64,000 nt of DNA from Tholera decimalis (lineage: Eukaryota > Arthropoda > Insecta > Lepidoptera > Noctuidae). The stretch is taken from positions 1,178,001 through 1,242,000 of the forward strand of contig OW964560.2 of assembly GCA_943138885.2 (NCBI GenBank), written 5' to 3'. The notes below the pieces were generated by a model, which was not told the origin of the DNA, searched no databases, and saw only the letters and a program-made list of their open reading frames with translations. A program made the translations under genes and the position numbers. Each line of letters opens with the position of its first letter. The first letter of the stretch is position 1. Positions 54,601-64,000 of this stretch are shown here, in pieces.

Positions 54601-57600
54601 CTTCAGGTACTACCTTCCGCGACGACGCGCCGCACGCCGAGCCGCACGAGGCCGATACCAACCGCCTGCTCTCCAACAAGGCCATACACTTCAGGTACTA
54701 CCTTCCGCGACGACGCGCCGCACGCCGAGCCGCACGAGGCCGATACCAACCGCCTGCTCTCCAACAAGGCCATACACTTCAGGTACTACCTTCCGCGACG
54801 ACGCGCCGCACGCCGAGCCGCACGAGGCCGATACCAACCGCCTGCTCTCCAACAAGGCCATACACTTCAGGTACTACCTTCCGCGACGACGCGCCGCACG
54901 CCGAGCCGCACGAGGCCGATACCAACCGCCTGCTCTCCAACAAGGCCATACACTTCAGGTACTACCTTCCGCGACGACGCGCCGCACGCCGAGCCGCACG
55001 AGGCCGATACCAACCGCCTGCTCTCCAACAAGGCCATACACTTCAGGTACTACCTTCCGCGACGACGCGCCGCACGCCGAGCCGCACGAGGCCGATACCA
55101 ACCGCCTGCTCTCCAACAAGGCCATACACTTCAGGTACCACGTCCAACCCAGTCGCTACACCATTCACATATCAAAAAGGGCGTATCGCTTTTTATTCTG
55201 ATGCTGTCGTTTATGTACTGCACCAAATATATTGGTGCATTTCACAGGTAAGTAAAAACTATGCTTCTTATATGGAGAACGCTTCTATGCAAACGTTTAG
55301 ACGGCTCTAACTTTACCTTATTTTATTTATATCTGCAGAAGCGTTCAGTCATGTTTACCTGCCTAAATTCCCTGAGTATATATAGTCATGTAGGATAAAT
55401 ACATTATAATTTTGGACACTCACATTATGCCTGTTCCGGGTTGCTAACAAGAAATCATACGAGTTGACGAGTTCCTCCCGTGTTTGGCTCGGCGTGTCAC
55501 ATTGACAAATGACTAGCTCGTCGCGGACTTGGCTCCTTGGTACTAGGTAGCCAGTAGGAAATCAAAAATCTGTAACTGCGTGTCTTTCTTCTAGTGAGAA
55601 AATATAATAAATGTATGTAGGTAAGTCATCCGAATAAGCAACAAGTGTAAGAGTGAAAGGAGCGCGATATTTATTATTTGAATTTACCTTATGTGAACAT
55701 ATACTAATTTTTTTATGTACAATTCGAACTCGACTAAAAAATATTACGCAAAATATTACAGCTTTTATATTTCTTGTTAATTCGGATCTGTCTATGCCTA
55801 CTGATAAGTTGAAATAATCATTTCTTAAACCGTCTTTAAAACAAATCAGTTATTTTCCCCCTCAGAAGTTTCTTTGTAAATAGGAAAATGCGAAACATTG
55901 ATGCATGAATGAATTCTTTACAGATTACTCCTGATCACCGGCTAACAGACAACTAAAATAACGGTAGACTATAGAAACCCGATAATTTCACAACTGTCAA
56001 CTAACTCACACTTATTCTGTGAAAATGTCATCCTGAAAACTTGGAGTTTTTTTTTTATATATTCTTATTGATAGACTCGCGTTTGGTTAGCTATAAAATC
56101 GGCAGGATAGCAAGTACATGGTGGACATTTAACCATCACAAATGTCTTTTAATCCGATGTTGCAATATGGAAATCGACGGTTAAAAGGAAATAGGGTATA
56201 AGCGACAAACAAAGAAATGTTCAGGAGAGCCGTTCAAATTTTAGAATTTTAGAAAAACTGATGTATTTTTGTATTAAAACATCGTGAAAACTAAAACAGT
56301 TTTTAATTTTCCAATCGGGAAATATGACAAAATAAAATATAATAGAACACAAGAAACAGTCGGCTTTCAAAACAATACCAGTCCAAAATGTCGCTTATAC
56401 CCTATTTCCTTTTAACCGTCGAAAGACATTGTGCTATATCCAACACACTCCCTGAAGCGTAAGGTACAAAATCTGCCTTCTGGGCTTCGAAGTTCAAGGC
56501 ATTTGTGAGCTTCAACGTCAGCATTGCATCATTGCTTATGGACTTCTAGGGTCACATAAATGGTATCTAGCATCGGATAAATGATAGCGATCTTCCAGCA
56601 ACTTTTCACTGTGATATTTTAACAGAATAGTCCTGCAGTTTACTTTTTAGTGCAGTGAAATTGGTAGTAAGGTTTTCTATTGATTATATAGTCACGTCAC
56701 ACTAATACAGTGTACAATTATTATGACAAACGTCGGTATAGTGGAAGAAGCCTAGGGCGGATGGCAATGGTGCGTCCTAAGATATTCAAGATAGTTCAAT
56801 CATAATTTTCTACAGTCTATAGAAATAGCCTATACAATATTCTTTATTTCCACTCCTGTGAACTACAACTACTCGGTTTTGACGAGTTGCTGTCAGGATG
56901 ATTATTATGTTATTGTTAATGTCAAAAACCTGTTGTAGTTATTGTAGAATTAAACTTTGCTGGTAGTGGAGCTTATTGCAATAATAGGGAAAATGCATGT
57001 ATTTTTGTTTTTTTTTCTTAATTATTAATTAACTAGTACTCACGCGGGGCTTCGCTCCCGTGGATTCTATCACGGTAAAAACATAACTCTCCTTTTTTGC
57101 AGTCGGGTAAAAAGTAGCCTATAACCTTCCTCAAGCTTCAAGCTACTTCCATACCAAATTGCATCCAAATCCACCCAGTACTTTCGAAGATTAGCGCGTT
57201 CAAGCAAACAAACAAACAAACTAACAAACTTTTCCGCTTTATAATATTAGTATAGATTAGGTCTAGTGAGAAATTACGGAATATTTTTCGCTCATGAAGT
57301 CTGACATACACTATGACGTCAAACTCTATAAAGCTCATACAGCTGTTGTAGAAAAAAGCGTTTTCGCGAGAGTGACATACATTCGTTTAAAATTGTTGAT
57401 AACTAGTTGGTATTTCGATCGATTTCCATTCTGTTTACACTGTTAGTATAATGTTTATTTTATGGAAAACTGGTTTCATAATAAATATTGTTATCATGCA
57501 AATTCCCTATTAGCATGATGATAGTTGTTGTCACAGTTCAACGAAATGTTTTTTTTTTGTTGATCGATGCTTATACAAGGTCCTTTCAGAAAGTAAAGAT

Positions 57601-57688
57601 AGATAGATATACTCTTTTTTGCATTGTTAGTGCATGGTAAATGTTGTGTTTCGTCCGCAGGCTCATAATGTTCCTGTCTTCGAAGTGA
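45687..57688 (+). CDS. CYHR1: CYHR1/ZTRAF1, cysteine- and histidine-rich protein 1 (6 coding exons)
   Basis: Coding exons: 45687-45887, 47040-47278, 48001-48212, 49958-50118, 50650-50852 and 57661-57688. All junctions are GT...AG and phases agree (0, 2, 1, 0, 2), giving 1044 nt and 347 residues. The N-terminus is acidic and low-complexity, then a RING-like finger (residues about 54-105): LGGILCCAVCLDLPPAAVYQ, CSNGHLMCAPCF, CPNCRVEIS. TRAF-type Cys/His fingers follow: CRFCTRVFPRHALQHHEENS and CRYACIGCPWLGPAHERAAH. The C-terminal part has FSAFGHQWVVKAFVNKNQRD, SALSVQWLVLRGPFGEARL and RLLSNKAIHFR, ending LIMFLSSK. The molecular function is poorly known; it is a conserved zinc-finger protein, possibly tied to E3 ligase or trafficking roles. 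Exons 2-5 are extremely GC-rich. The 3' end of exon 5 is amplified 47-fold (50753-55140). Confidence 0.9.
45888..47039 (+). other. CYHR1 intron 1
   Basis: AT-rich intron with a GT at 45888 and polypyrimidine-AG before 47040. No further gene or large repeat recognised. Confidence 0.7.
47563..47718 (+). other. Possible cassette exon of CYHR1 (52 codons)
   Basis: After TTTGTTCCCCCAG an open 156-nt stretch ends CGCAG before GTGTGT. It enters and leaves in phase 2, exactly the phase of the exon 2/exon 3 junction, so it could be included or skipped without a frame change. It would encode RKFKFSQIVVDSSPDRRYLV, DSLVRIVFSVYCLVRRVLGR and a basic end. GC content is like the true exons. No family motif was recognised. 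Confidence 0.4.
48213..49957 (+). other. CYHR1 intron 3 with repeats
   Basis: Holds repeat R2 (48270-48400; GAACCCCACTCATT ... GGGGTTAACAAGATTGCTA, again at 59080-59200), a 40-bp tandem duplication (48562-48641), a degenerate SINE (about 48640-48748, minus), an (ATGAA)n tract (49004-49022), repeat R3 (49090-49330) and AT-rich sequence. No extra exon seen. Confidence 0.6.
48562..48641. repeat. Two tandem 40-bp units
   Basis: ATCCCACCGCCAGCTTCCAA followed by CTCCGGACTACGACTGAGA occurs twice with one mismatch. Confidence 0.9.
50753..55140 (+). repeat. 47-unit tandem array of the CYHR1 exon 5 end and splice donor
   Basis: The units start CCTTCCGCGACGACGCGCCG and end CATACACTTCAGGTACTA. I count 47: 14 long (106 bp) and 33 short (88 bp), summing exactly to 4388 bp. 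Short units lack 18 bp (GCCGCTGCCGCTGGCGGA). Unit 1 is the genuine exon end. Each unit carries the exon end CTTCAG plus the donor GTACTA, so the array holds 47 potential donors. Units are otherwise identical except for C-to-T at the start of units 2 and 5. About a dozen CpGs per unit make it strongly CpG-rich. Flanks are the rest of exon 5 on the left and ordinary intron from 55141. Confidence 0.95.
56175..56421. mobile_element. MITE with perfect 33-bp inverted ends
   Basis: Ends CGACGGTTAAAAGGAAATAG (56175-56207) and their exact complement (56389-56421) enclose 181 bp without an ORF. I could not identify a clear target duplication, so the superfamily is open. Confidence 0.85.
57033..57256 (-). 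mobile_element. Helitron fragment in CYHR1 intron 5
   Basis: Minus strand from TCTATACTAATATTATAAAG to CTAG at 57033-57036, inserted between A and T. The same family as 18639-18863. Confidence 0.85.
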
Positions 57689-58620
57689 CGCGCCGGCCGA
57701 GTTGCATCCTCGTCTGTTCCGCTTTACAATCACATGCGATTACCAAAGAACAATGCAATCATGCCACACACACACACACACACACACATTTCTTTTATCT
57801 TCGTAGATCAATCGGGACATTAATGCTACTCGAAAGAACGTATTTGTCGAATAATAGAATACATATTATATATTTGTTAAATTATTATTTACTTATCCGG
57901 CGTATTTAATTATGAACGTAGTTACGATTGGTCTGCGCAATAATCACTCATCGCATATCTACTTTTATACTTCGCTTAGAAGATCACTCATATTTCTCCT
58001 TCATATTATTTTAAAATTAATACTAGGAAAACGAAGCAAAATTCTAAAGGAGGCGTTTGAGATTATAATTGAGTACAAATTTATATTAATTGGGGCTTTA
58101 TTCGTTGACTCTCGTTAGTGATGTAAGTATTGACCTATAAATAGATTTTAATTACTAGTGTAAGCTTCTCGCTTGAAGGGACGTTTGGTGCGGTTACTTT
58201 TGGACGTGAGATAATACAATGGCTGCTCATCAAAATCTCATCATTGTGTTACATTTATCGTTTTGAAACATCGGCAGCTGAACTGACCTAGTATTAGACC
58301 CTATTGTGAATGAAATAACAGAGTAGCTGTATCGAATACGCATATTATTATTTTGTGTATATACCTTTATATATATTTGGTAATATTGGCCATAAAATTG
58401 TATATACGTTTATTTATAAAACCATTTTGGAGAGTTGTGTTTATTATAAATCTTATGTATTATGCATGTTATTTTAGTTCGGCCCCTGACTGTATGTGTA
58501 ATCAAATAAATTATTATTTTTTAAAGTTATTTTGGGGCCAGGTTACAAAAATAATTTTATATAATGAACTACTTTTATTTACAAATAGTCATAATTTTGG
58601 GTTTCAATTAAAGTGCTAAT
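57689..58620 (+). other. Probable CYHR1 3' UTR and flank
   Basis: Follows the CYHR1 stop. Contains a (CA)n tract at 57765-57788 and an AATAAA near 58506 that could end the transcript. No separate gene recognised. Confidence 0.45.
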
Positions 58621-58859
58621 TTATTGATGAATTGTGTTGTTTTCATTAAATGTGAATTCTTAATGAAAGGTTCCTAACTTCCTTAGATCATGAACGGTAG
58701 TACTGTAACTTAAAGATACGAGTTCAACAGTAAGATATTATGTAAGATTGGAGGAAAACTTTACTTAGCCATTAAAATATTATATAATTCCGTTCCTGAG
58801 AAAAAGAGAAAGACTGACAAAGAAGTTATACTATAAGGTGTCCGTTTCTCTCTGTTGAG

Positions 58860-59225
58860 TACGGAATTTTAAATAAACGACCGAGGAGCTCTGTAGGCTC
58901 CCTCTGCCCCACCGAGGGGCTTAGGGTCATGAGTAAGTCAAATCGGATCAGCTAACAGCATTAACCATTTTCGTCTAGTTAATGCGTTTGGTTTGGCTAC
59001 TCGAAACACACTTAGCCCATTGGTCTTCTCTATGAATCACACTGATCCAAAGTAGTAAGTATTAAACGCGCCAATAGTTTAAGGTAATGGGTAAGGTTCG
59101 AGAGGTTTGAACCCCACTCATTTGCCGTGAACCCACTCCAGACACAAGCGTATCTAGCTTAGTTGGAGGGGTTAACAAGATTGCTAGTAATGTCAATTCT
59201 ACCCACATTGCTAAAAAAGACAGGG
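58860..59225 (+). repeat. Repeat R2 copy and flanks
   Basis: 59080-59200 shares GAACCCCACTCATTTGCCGTG and GGGGTTAACAAGATTGCTAG with 48270-48400. 58870-59075 holds no recognised gene. Confidence 0.5.
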
Positions 59226-59308
59226 TTACAGCTTGGAAAATTGGTAAAAATAACAGTGCTCTGTGGACTTACGATAGTTAAACGAGTTTATTAGTGTCGA
59301 ACAATGTG

Positions 59309-59446
59309 TCAGTAGGGCTTGTGTCGGTTGACGTGTAGTTTGTGGAGCGAGTGGGCGATGTTCTTGGTGGCTCGCTCGCCGGCGCCGGCGCTCGCTCCCC
59401 ACGCGCTCACGATGCCCGCCTCGCCCGCTGACACCAGGATGTCGCG
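59309..59446 (-). CDS. Last exon of a WD40-repeat protein (WDR89-like)
   Basis: On the minus strand, after ATCTCCAG, 46 codons run to a TGA: RDILVSAGEAGIVSAWGASA, GAGERATKNIAHSLHKLHVN, RHKPY. DILVSAGEAGIVSAW is a WD-repeat strand (SGGxxGxVxxW) and HKPY a plausible C-terminus; WDR89-type proteins end like this as far as I recall, so the name is tentative. A minus-strand AATAAA near 59290 would serve as poly(A) signal. GC-rich codons match CYHR1 exons. Upstream exons should lie to the right; I could not find them before 64000, where transposons fill the putative intron. Confidence 0.55.
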   Translation of the reverse strand, partial: RDILVSAGEAGIVSAWGASAGAGERATKNIAHSLHKLHVNRHKPY

Positions 59447-59598
59447 CTGGAGATACCAAGCAATAAAAATTATTTAAAAAAACTAAAAAACCCGACTGCT
59501 CAACTGAAATGCAAGGGTTTTTTATATTTTTTAAATAACTTTTTTTTTCAACTTTTCAGTTAAAATATTAATTAACAATTTTTTAAATTCCCCGGTCA

Positions 59599-59993
59599 TG
59601 TCAGATTGGCACCCCACCGGATTAAAAAAGTGAAAGATATCGGTTTTCTATCGGTTACATTTCGGGGAGTGTGCGATGGAATTACACAATCTAATTCCAC
59701 CAAGCCCGTTCCATCATCGGACTACGAGACAAACGGCGAAGCGCCATCGTTACATGGTGGACATCCCACCCATACGCACAAAACGTTTTGGGAATACCTT
59801 CATTGTGCGTACGGCTAAGGAGTGGAAGTCCCTGCCGGAGTCTGTGTTTCCCGATAGCTATAACCTAGGAGTCTTTAAGTCAAGAGTGAATAGGTTACTT
59901 TTAGGTAAGCGTGCTCCATCTTCGACCACATCATCACTTACCATCAGGTGAGATGGTGGTCAAACGCGAACCTATTCTAAATTAAAAAAAAAA
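59599..59993 (+). mobile_element. RTE-like LINE 3' end
   Basis: The plus-strand frame ends a reverse transcriptase: ELHNLIPPSPFHHRTTRQTA, FGNTFIVRTAKEWKSLPESV, FPDSYNLGVFKSRVNRLLLG. The 3' end has ACCATCAGGTGAGATGGTGG and a short A-run, typical of lepidopteran RTE elements. Only about 350 bp remain. A foldback-U fragment lies at 59487-59515. Confidence 0.75.
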
Positions 59994-59999
59994 GAACTC

Positions 60000-60400
60000 A
60001 AATCTATATTTTTAAACTTTCTCTTAGTATTATTTATGCTAGTATTACACTAATGATAAATATGATATACCTTTTTGAAATCCTTGTCATAAGCCCTTTA
60101 ATTTGATACCCACGTTGTGGTATTAAAAAAATATTTTTTTTTCACTATGTATAATGACTTCGCACAGCCGCCATGTTTGATTTTTTCAAATGTCACCTAT
60201 CGAAGATCACTTGGGCTGCTAAGACAAATCTAACGATACCTCAATTATGTAAATCCGTTAAGTGGTTCTGGAGATATGAGGTAATAAAGAATATTACAAA
60301 CATACATACAAGATACGCGCGAAAAACATAACCCTTCCTTTGCAGTCGGGTAAAAAGAAAGAAACAAAAGCATTTATTTGGCATCAGTTTGTCAGGCATA
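60000..60400 (+). repeat. Dispersed repeat with CAGTCGGGTAAAAAG end
   Basis: Contains AAAAACATAACCC and TTGCAGTCGGGTAAAAAG, words shared with Helitron and Y interiors. No gene. Confidence 0.4.
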
Positions 60401-60404
60401 CTCG

Positions 60405-60665
60405 TTGGTATAGTGGTCAGTGGCCTTGACTGCTATGCGCAAGGTCGTGGGTTCGATTCCCACCTAGGACAAATGTTTGTGTGATGAGCACGGTCATTTG
60501 TTCTTTGTCTGGGTGTAATATATCTATAATATGTATGTATTTAGAAATATATATGTATGTTTATCAGTTGTCTAGTACCCATACCACAAGCTCTGCTTAG
60601 TTTGGGACTAGATGGCGTTGTGTGGAAAGTTGTGGAATATTATATTATATATTATATTATATTAA
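60405..60665 (+). repeat. tRNA-derived SINE
   Basis: The head TTGGTATAGTGGTCAGTGGC (A box) and GGTTCGATTCCCACC (B box) are about 35 bp apart, as in a tRNA. The body follows with GTGATGAGCACGGTCATTTG and ends in an (ATATT)n tract. Internal Pol III promoter boxes are present; the tRNA fold itself is decayed. Confidence 0.75.
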
Positions 60666-61203
60666 AATACAAACAAAAGGGAACAACAAAACATACAGTG
60701 CGTGCCTCACGGCTGCGCTTAAAAGACTTCCCTTTCAGCATGAATGCCGGAAAGAATACTAGGTATCTGAGGGTGGCCTTCCAATGAACCTCAAGGGACA
60801 ATTCACGATGACGGAATAAGTTCAAAACAAAATAATGTACGTAAATAGGAATATACTACGAGTAAAAACAAAAACACAAGTTAGTAGTAGTTCAGATAGG
60901 TACATAAAATCATAAAATACAAAATGGAATCATTCGGTTTAACTCCCTCCCCTGACACCCTGGCTGCTGTGTGCCAGGTGGAGGTGCTAACAAAACACGA
61001 CTTGATGGTAAGGTACAGTTGTACGGTGGCCGGCACACCAACCTACTCCAATCTGTCAAAATAATTTAATAGATTTACAACTTTATTACAACATGATAAG
61101 GTTCAAACTCAATTGGGTAAATTTGACAGATTCGGATAGTTTGATGTGCTGGCGACTGTACCTATCAACTGGTGAATTTATTGAATATAAATTTATTAAG
61201 GTA
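60666..61203. other. No gene seen
   Basis: Mixed AT-rich sequence with no motif I could support on either strand. Confidence 0.4.
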
Positions 61204-61368
61204 CTAGCAGCGCGGGGCTTCGCTTCCGTGGAATTTTTTTGCAGTCGGATAAAAATAGCCTATGACCTTCCTCAAGTTACAAACTACTTCCATACCAAAT
61301 CCACGCAGTAATTTCGAAGATAGCGCGTTCAAACAAACAAACTTCCGCTTTATAATATTAGTTATAGG
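61204..61368 (-). mobile_element. Decayed Helitron fragment
   Basis: CTAG followed by CAGCGCGGGGCTTCGCTTCC and ending TTTATAATATTAG. The same family as 57033-57256, with several deletions. Confidence 0.7.
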
Positions 61369-62857
61369 TACTACGTGCCCTTACGAGACTACACTTATAT
61401 ACATCAAGACAACTGTGCTACTACGGGATGTACGTAACACCACAGGGATTGTGAGCGAACTTTACGCCACTCAGTAAATCTGGTTGGTAAGTTATTTAGG
61501 GCGCTCCAGCGGCTTTGAAGGTAGGCACAGAAAATCTACATAATATATGTTTGAGTGTGACACTTACTGGCTTGGCCACGGTCAAGGATCTGAATTCTAA
61601 TCACATCCAGGTTTAGTTATTAAGTAGTACATACACACATTTAGTCGAAACTAATCGCAATTTATCAGAATTTAGTCGGTCCGTAGTTTCAAACATATAT
61701 CCCAATAATAAATATTAATTCTGGTATTTAGAGACTAATTCACGACTGAATCTAGATGAAAATAGATCTCAGCAAACTGCTCTAGATCTCGAGGAAAGCA
61801 TGACTTTCACCAATATACCCTTAAATCTTTTAAACTACTAAACGACTAATTCTTATATTTGGCGACTATTTTCGACTAGATTTTAGTGTACTTTAGAGAC
61901 TCGTACAAAAAATTAGTGATGGTTATTTGCTTCGGCCGGTAATGCGAGTTCATCATTTATTTATTATGTACACACAAAAGAGCACCAAGATGCTGCTTAT
62001 TTCCTAAGATCATTTTCACAAAAGGCTACAGCATAAAAAAAAATCCTTATCACATATAGCGACAAGTTGATTCCATACTTTTTTATGAAGTCACTTTGAA
62101 TAGCCTATAAAATATTTAACGAGCATACAGTACATTATATAATACATACATCTACATATTATGCAGATGTAGTATGATAAGTGTAAATAATGCCGTGTAG
62201 TAGCTTTGTTTAAGGACATTAAGGACGCATTTACGTTTTCTTGCAAATATCAATGTTTTTCTGGTACCATTTTGATACATAAGGAGTTAAAATGTTGACA
62301 ATGTTATGGTATTAATTTAAAGATAATTTATTCATCTCCACATTGAATGCATTATAATTACACATTCCTATACATATTTTTCACACAAATACGTTTTTAT
62401 CGCCGCAATAATCGTAGAAAATTACAAAAAATGGGGTCTGAATACGTACCTGTAAGCCAAATCTGGAGCATATTCTTAACTTCAAAATAACAAGAAATTA
62501 TAGCCTAAGTATCTATCTATACGTTAAGCTAATTATTTTGAACATACATAAAAAACTTTATGATTTATGAGAAAAATAAAATCGGTCTCAAATTTCTTCA
62601 TACATTTTTCTACCGAACGCACGGCTCCGACCGTCATTCCGCGCTGAGACGCGCTCGTGAACGCTGGGGTGTATCGAGTTCCTCGAAAAAATAAATACGT
62701 CGAAACCTATAATAAAAAGAGTGGCATCTTGTATACTGTGACTAAAATGCGTTGATGCTTTTTCGTACCGAAACAAAAGTAAGAACGAGAACCATACTTA
62801 TTTTTAGAATTGGATGGATATTGGTTACTGAACCTAGCATGAAACAACAATTTTTTT
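61369..62857. other. No gene seen
   Basis: AT-rich, without supported coding regions or clear repeats. A GC-richer patch at 62610-62670 has no recognised feature. It may be intron of the WD40 gene. Confidence 0.35.
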
Positions 62858-63360
62858 TTACCGACTTCAAATAAGGAGGTTTCGCAATTCGACCGTATAA
62901 ATGTTTTTTTTTTCATTAAGTATCTTAAAGTACTACAAATTAAGGAAGGTCTAGAGTTGATCTGATGATGGAGCCTTTCATCAGATTGACTCCTGACAGT
63001 CGAGGGAACTCCTCAACGATTTACAGCAGTAACCTTTTGTTTGGGCTTGATTAATTTGAATTGACCAGAATTTTACACCTAGGTAGTTTGTGACTGTCAT
63101 TAGAGGTCTGATGATGAAGACGAAGGACAGTTAAGGGAACTCCTCAACGGTTTACAGTAGCTACCTTGTGTTTGGACTTAATTTATTTATATTGATGAGA
63201 ACTTTGCACCCATATGGGTTACAAGTGCTAAAAGTGTTACAGGTCTGATGATGGAGACCATAGACAGTCTAGGGAATTCCTCAACGATATATAACAGTTA
63301 CCTCTTGTTGGGCTTACTTCATACGGTTCAATATGCCAAAATGTTCAGTTCGTACAAAAA
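62858..63360 (+). repeat. Three diverged tandem units of about 140 bp
   Basis: TCTGATGATG begins units at 62961, 63107 and 63244. Each continues GGGAACTCCTCAACG or a close variant and TTACAG...TACCT...TGTTTGGG. Related to the R1 words at 640-1140. Confidence 0.65.
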
Positions 63361-63364
63361 CTAA

Positions 63365-63900
63365 AAATTGGCCAAGTGCGAGTCAGACTCGCCCATGAAG
63401 CGTTCCGTAGTAACTACACCAAATAACTTTGTTTTTCATAGTGCTTGTATGAATTACAAAGTTTTATTTGCGGTTTTAGAAAATATGCTGTATCTCAAAA
63501 ACTGCCAACCCGATCTCGTTCAAACCAATTTTGGTTGAAAGTTTACATTAAGGATCATAGCATATATTTTTTGTATAATTTTTCACTCCATTATTATAGA
63601 AGAAAGAGGGGGACACATTTTACCACTTTGGAAGTGTATATCCTTTAAACGATTAACTTTATGAAAAAGTGGTTTTAGAAAACCGTATGTCATTTTACGA
63701 CCTGTCTATTAATACCACATACGCATAAGATTCATGAAAAAAAAATCAGTTTCAGTTCCATGTGGGGTACATGGAACTGAAACTGAAAATATATTTTTTT
63801 AATAATTTTTAAATTTTTTTCTTTAAATCGGAAAGAGGTTTACAGAATACATCTACCTACCAAGTTTCACATGTATAGTCCCAATAGTTTCGGAATATAA
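63365..63900 (+). repeat. Dispersed repeat G copy
   Basis: Begins AATTGGCCAAGTGCGAGTCA and GCGTTCCGTAGTAAC, running through AATCGGAAAGAGGTTTACAG. It is followed at 63900-64000 by one arm of the 1209-1396 type hairpin. Confidence 0.65.
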
Positions 63901-64000
63901 AAACTTTTTACCAAAAAAATTAAACCGACTTCCAAAAAAACACTGTAAACTGAAAAATAACTTTTATTTCGGTAGGTAGGCGGTGTCCGACTTCTGAAAT

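Larger units (their letters stand above)
55141..57660 (+). other. CYHR1 intron 5, part after the array
   Basis: AT-rich, with a MITE at 56175-56421 and a Helitron at 57033-57256. The acceptor TTTCGTCCGCAG lies just before 57661. No other gene recognised. Confidence 0.6.

Noticed and set aside
50554..54685. Many 62-68-codon minus-strand frames across the array
   Set aside because: Mirror frames of the repeat unit, identical to each other, with no family motif.
50753..55140. CRISPR-like array
   Set aside because: Units are contiguous without variable spacers, are far longer than CRISPR repeats, and derive from a eukaryotic exon.
50650..55310. Three overlapping plus-strand reading frames of about 1,500 codons each
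   Set aside because: They are the same 47 repeat units read in rotating frames. Only the first 203 nt from 50650 fit CYHR1; the rest has no independent start, motif or composition signal.
60405..60475. A functional tRNA gene
   Set aside because: A and B boxes are present but the acceptor stem and 3' end do not pair, and a SINE body with tail follows.

Overview
The window is nuclear DNA from a moth or butterfly (Lepidoptera). It is AT-rich, its genes are spliced in the animal way, and between them lies dense, deeply nested transposon debris of typical lepidopteran kind: Helitron fragments ending in CTAG, tRNA-derived SINEs, PIF/Harbinger, hAT, Tc1-like and pogo-like elements, and CR1/Jockey/RTE LINE pieces. 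I saw no bacterial, CRISPR or viral gene content.

Six host genes can be supported. In order they are DAD1 (oligosaccharyltransferase subunit, minus, two exons, 2642-3091), PSMB1 (proteasome beta-6, plus, 14694-15392), TRAPPC11 (minus, 21067-24387), SAP30BP (plus, 25135-25995), CYHR1/ZTRAF1 (plus, six coding exons, 45687-57688), and the last exon of a WD40-repeat protein (minus, 59309-59446). DAD1/PSMB1 and TRAPPC11/SAP30BP are head-to-head pairs; PSMB1/TRAPPC11 and CYHR1/WD40 are tail-to-tail. PSMB1, TRAPPC11 and SAP30BP are each one uninterrupted reading frame.

Layout. 0-3.3 kb: dispersed repeats and DAD1. 3.3-14.4 kb: two adjacent nested transposon stacks (a 5.9-kb PIF/Harbinger, then a hAT element holding a second hAT and a long-TIR element that in turn holds a P-like element with a THAP gene) wedged into a promoter region of roughly 500 bp shared by DAD1 and PSMB1. 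15.4-20 kb: an almost full-length CR1-like LINE with a Helitron between its two ORFs. 21-26 kb: TRAPPC11 and SAP30BP. 26-45 kb: repeats, a pogo-like element, a structurally intact Tc1-like element (31439-32995), a LINE fragment, an inverted pair of long-TIR elements carrying another Tc1-like element split by a solo LTR, and two copies of one internally deleted, intron-containing DDE element. 45.7-57.7 kb: CYHR1. 58-64 kb: the WD40 exon, an RTE tail, a tRNA-SINE and repeats.

The most striking structure is inside CYHR1. The 3' part of coding exon 5, together with its splice donor, is repeated 47 times in tandem (50753-55140) as 88-bp and 106-bp units. Both lengths are 1 modulo 3, and all three forward frames stay open across the array, so very long apparent proteins arise in every frame. 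Only every third donor would keep the gene in frame. A possible 52-codon cassette exon lies between CYHR1 exons 2 and 3.

All calls come from reading the sequence by eye. No database search, alignment program or expression data was available.
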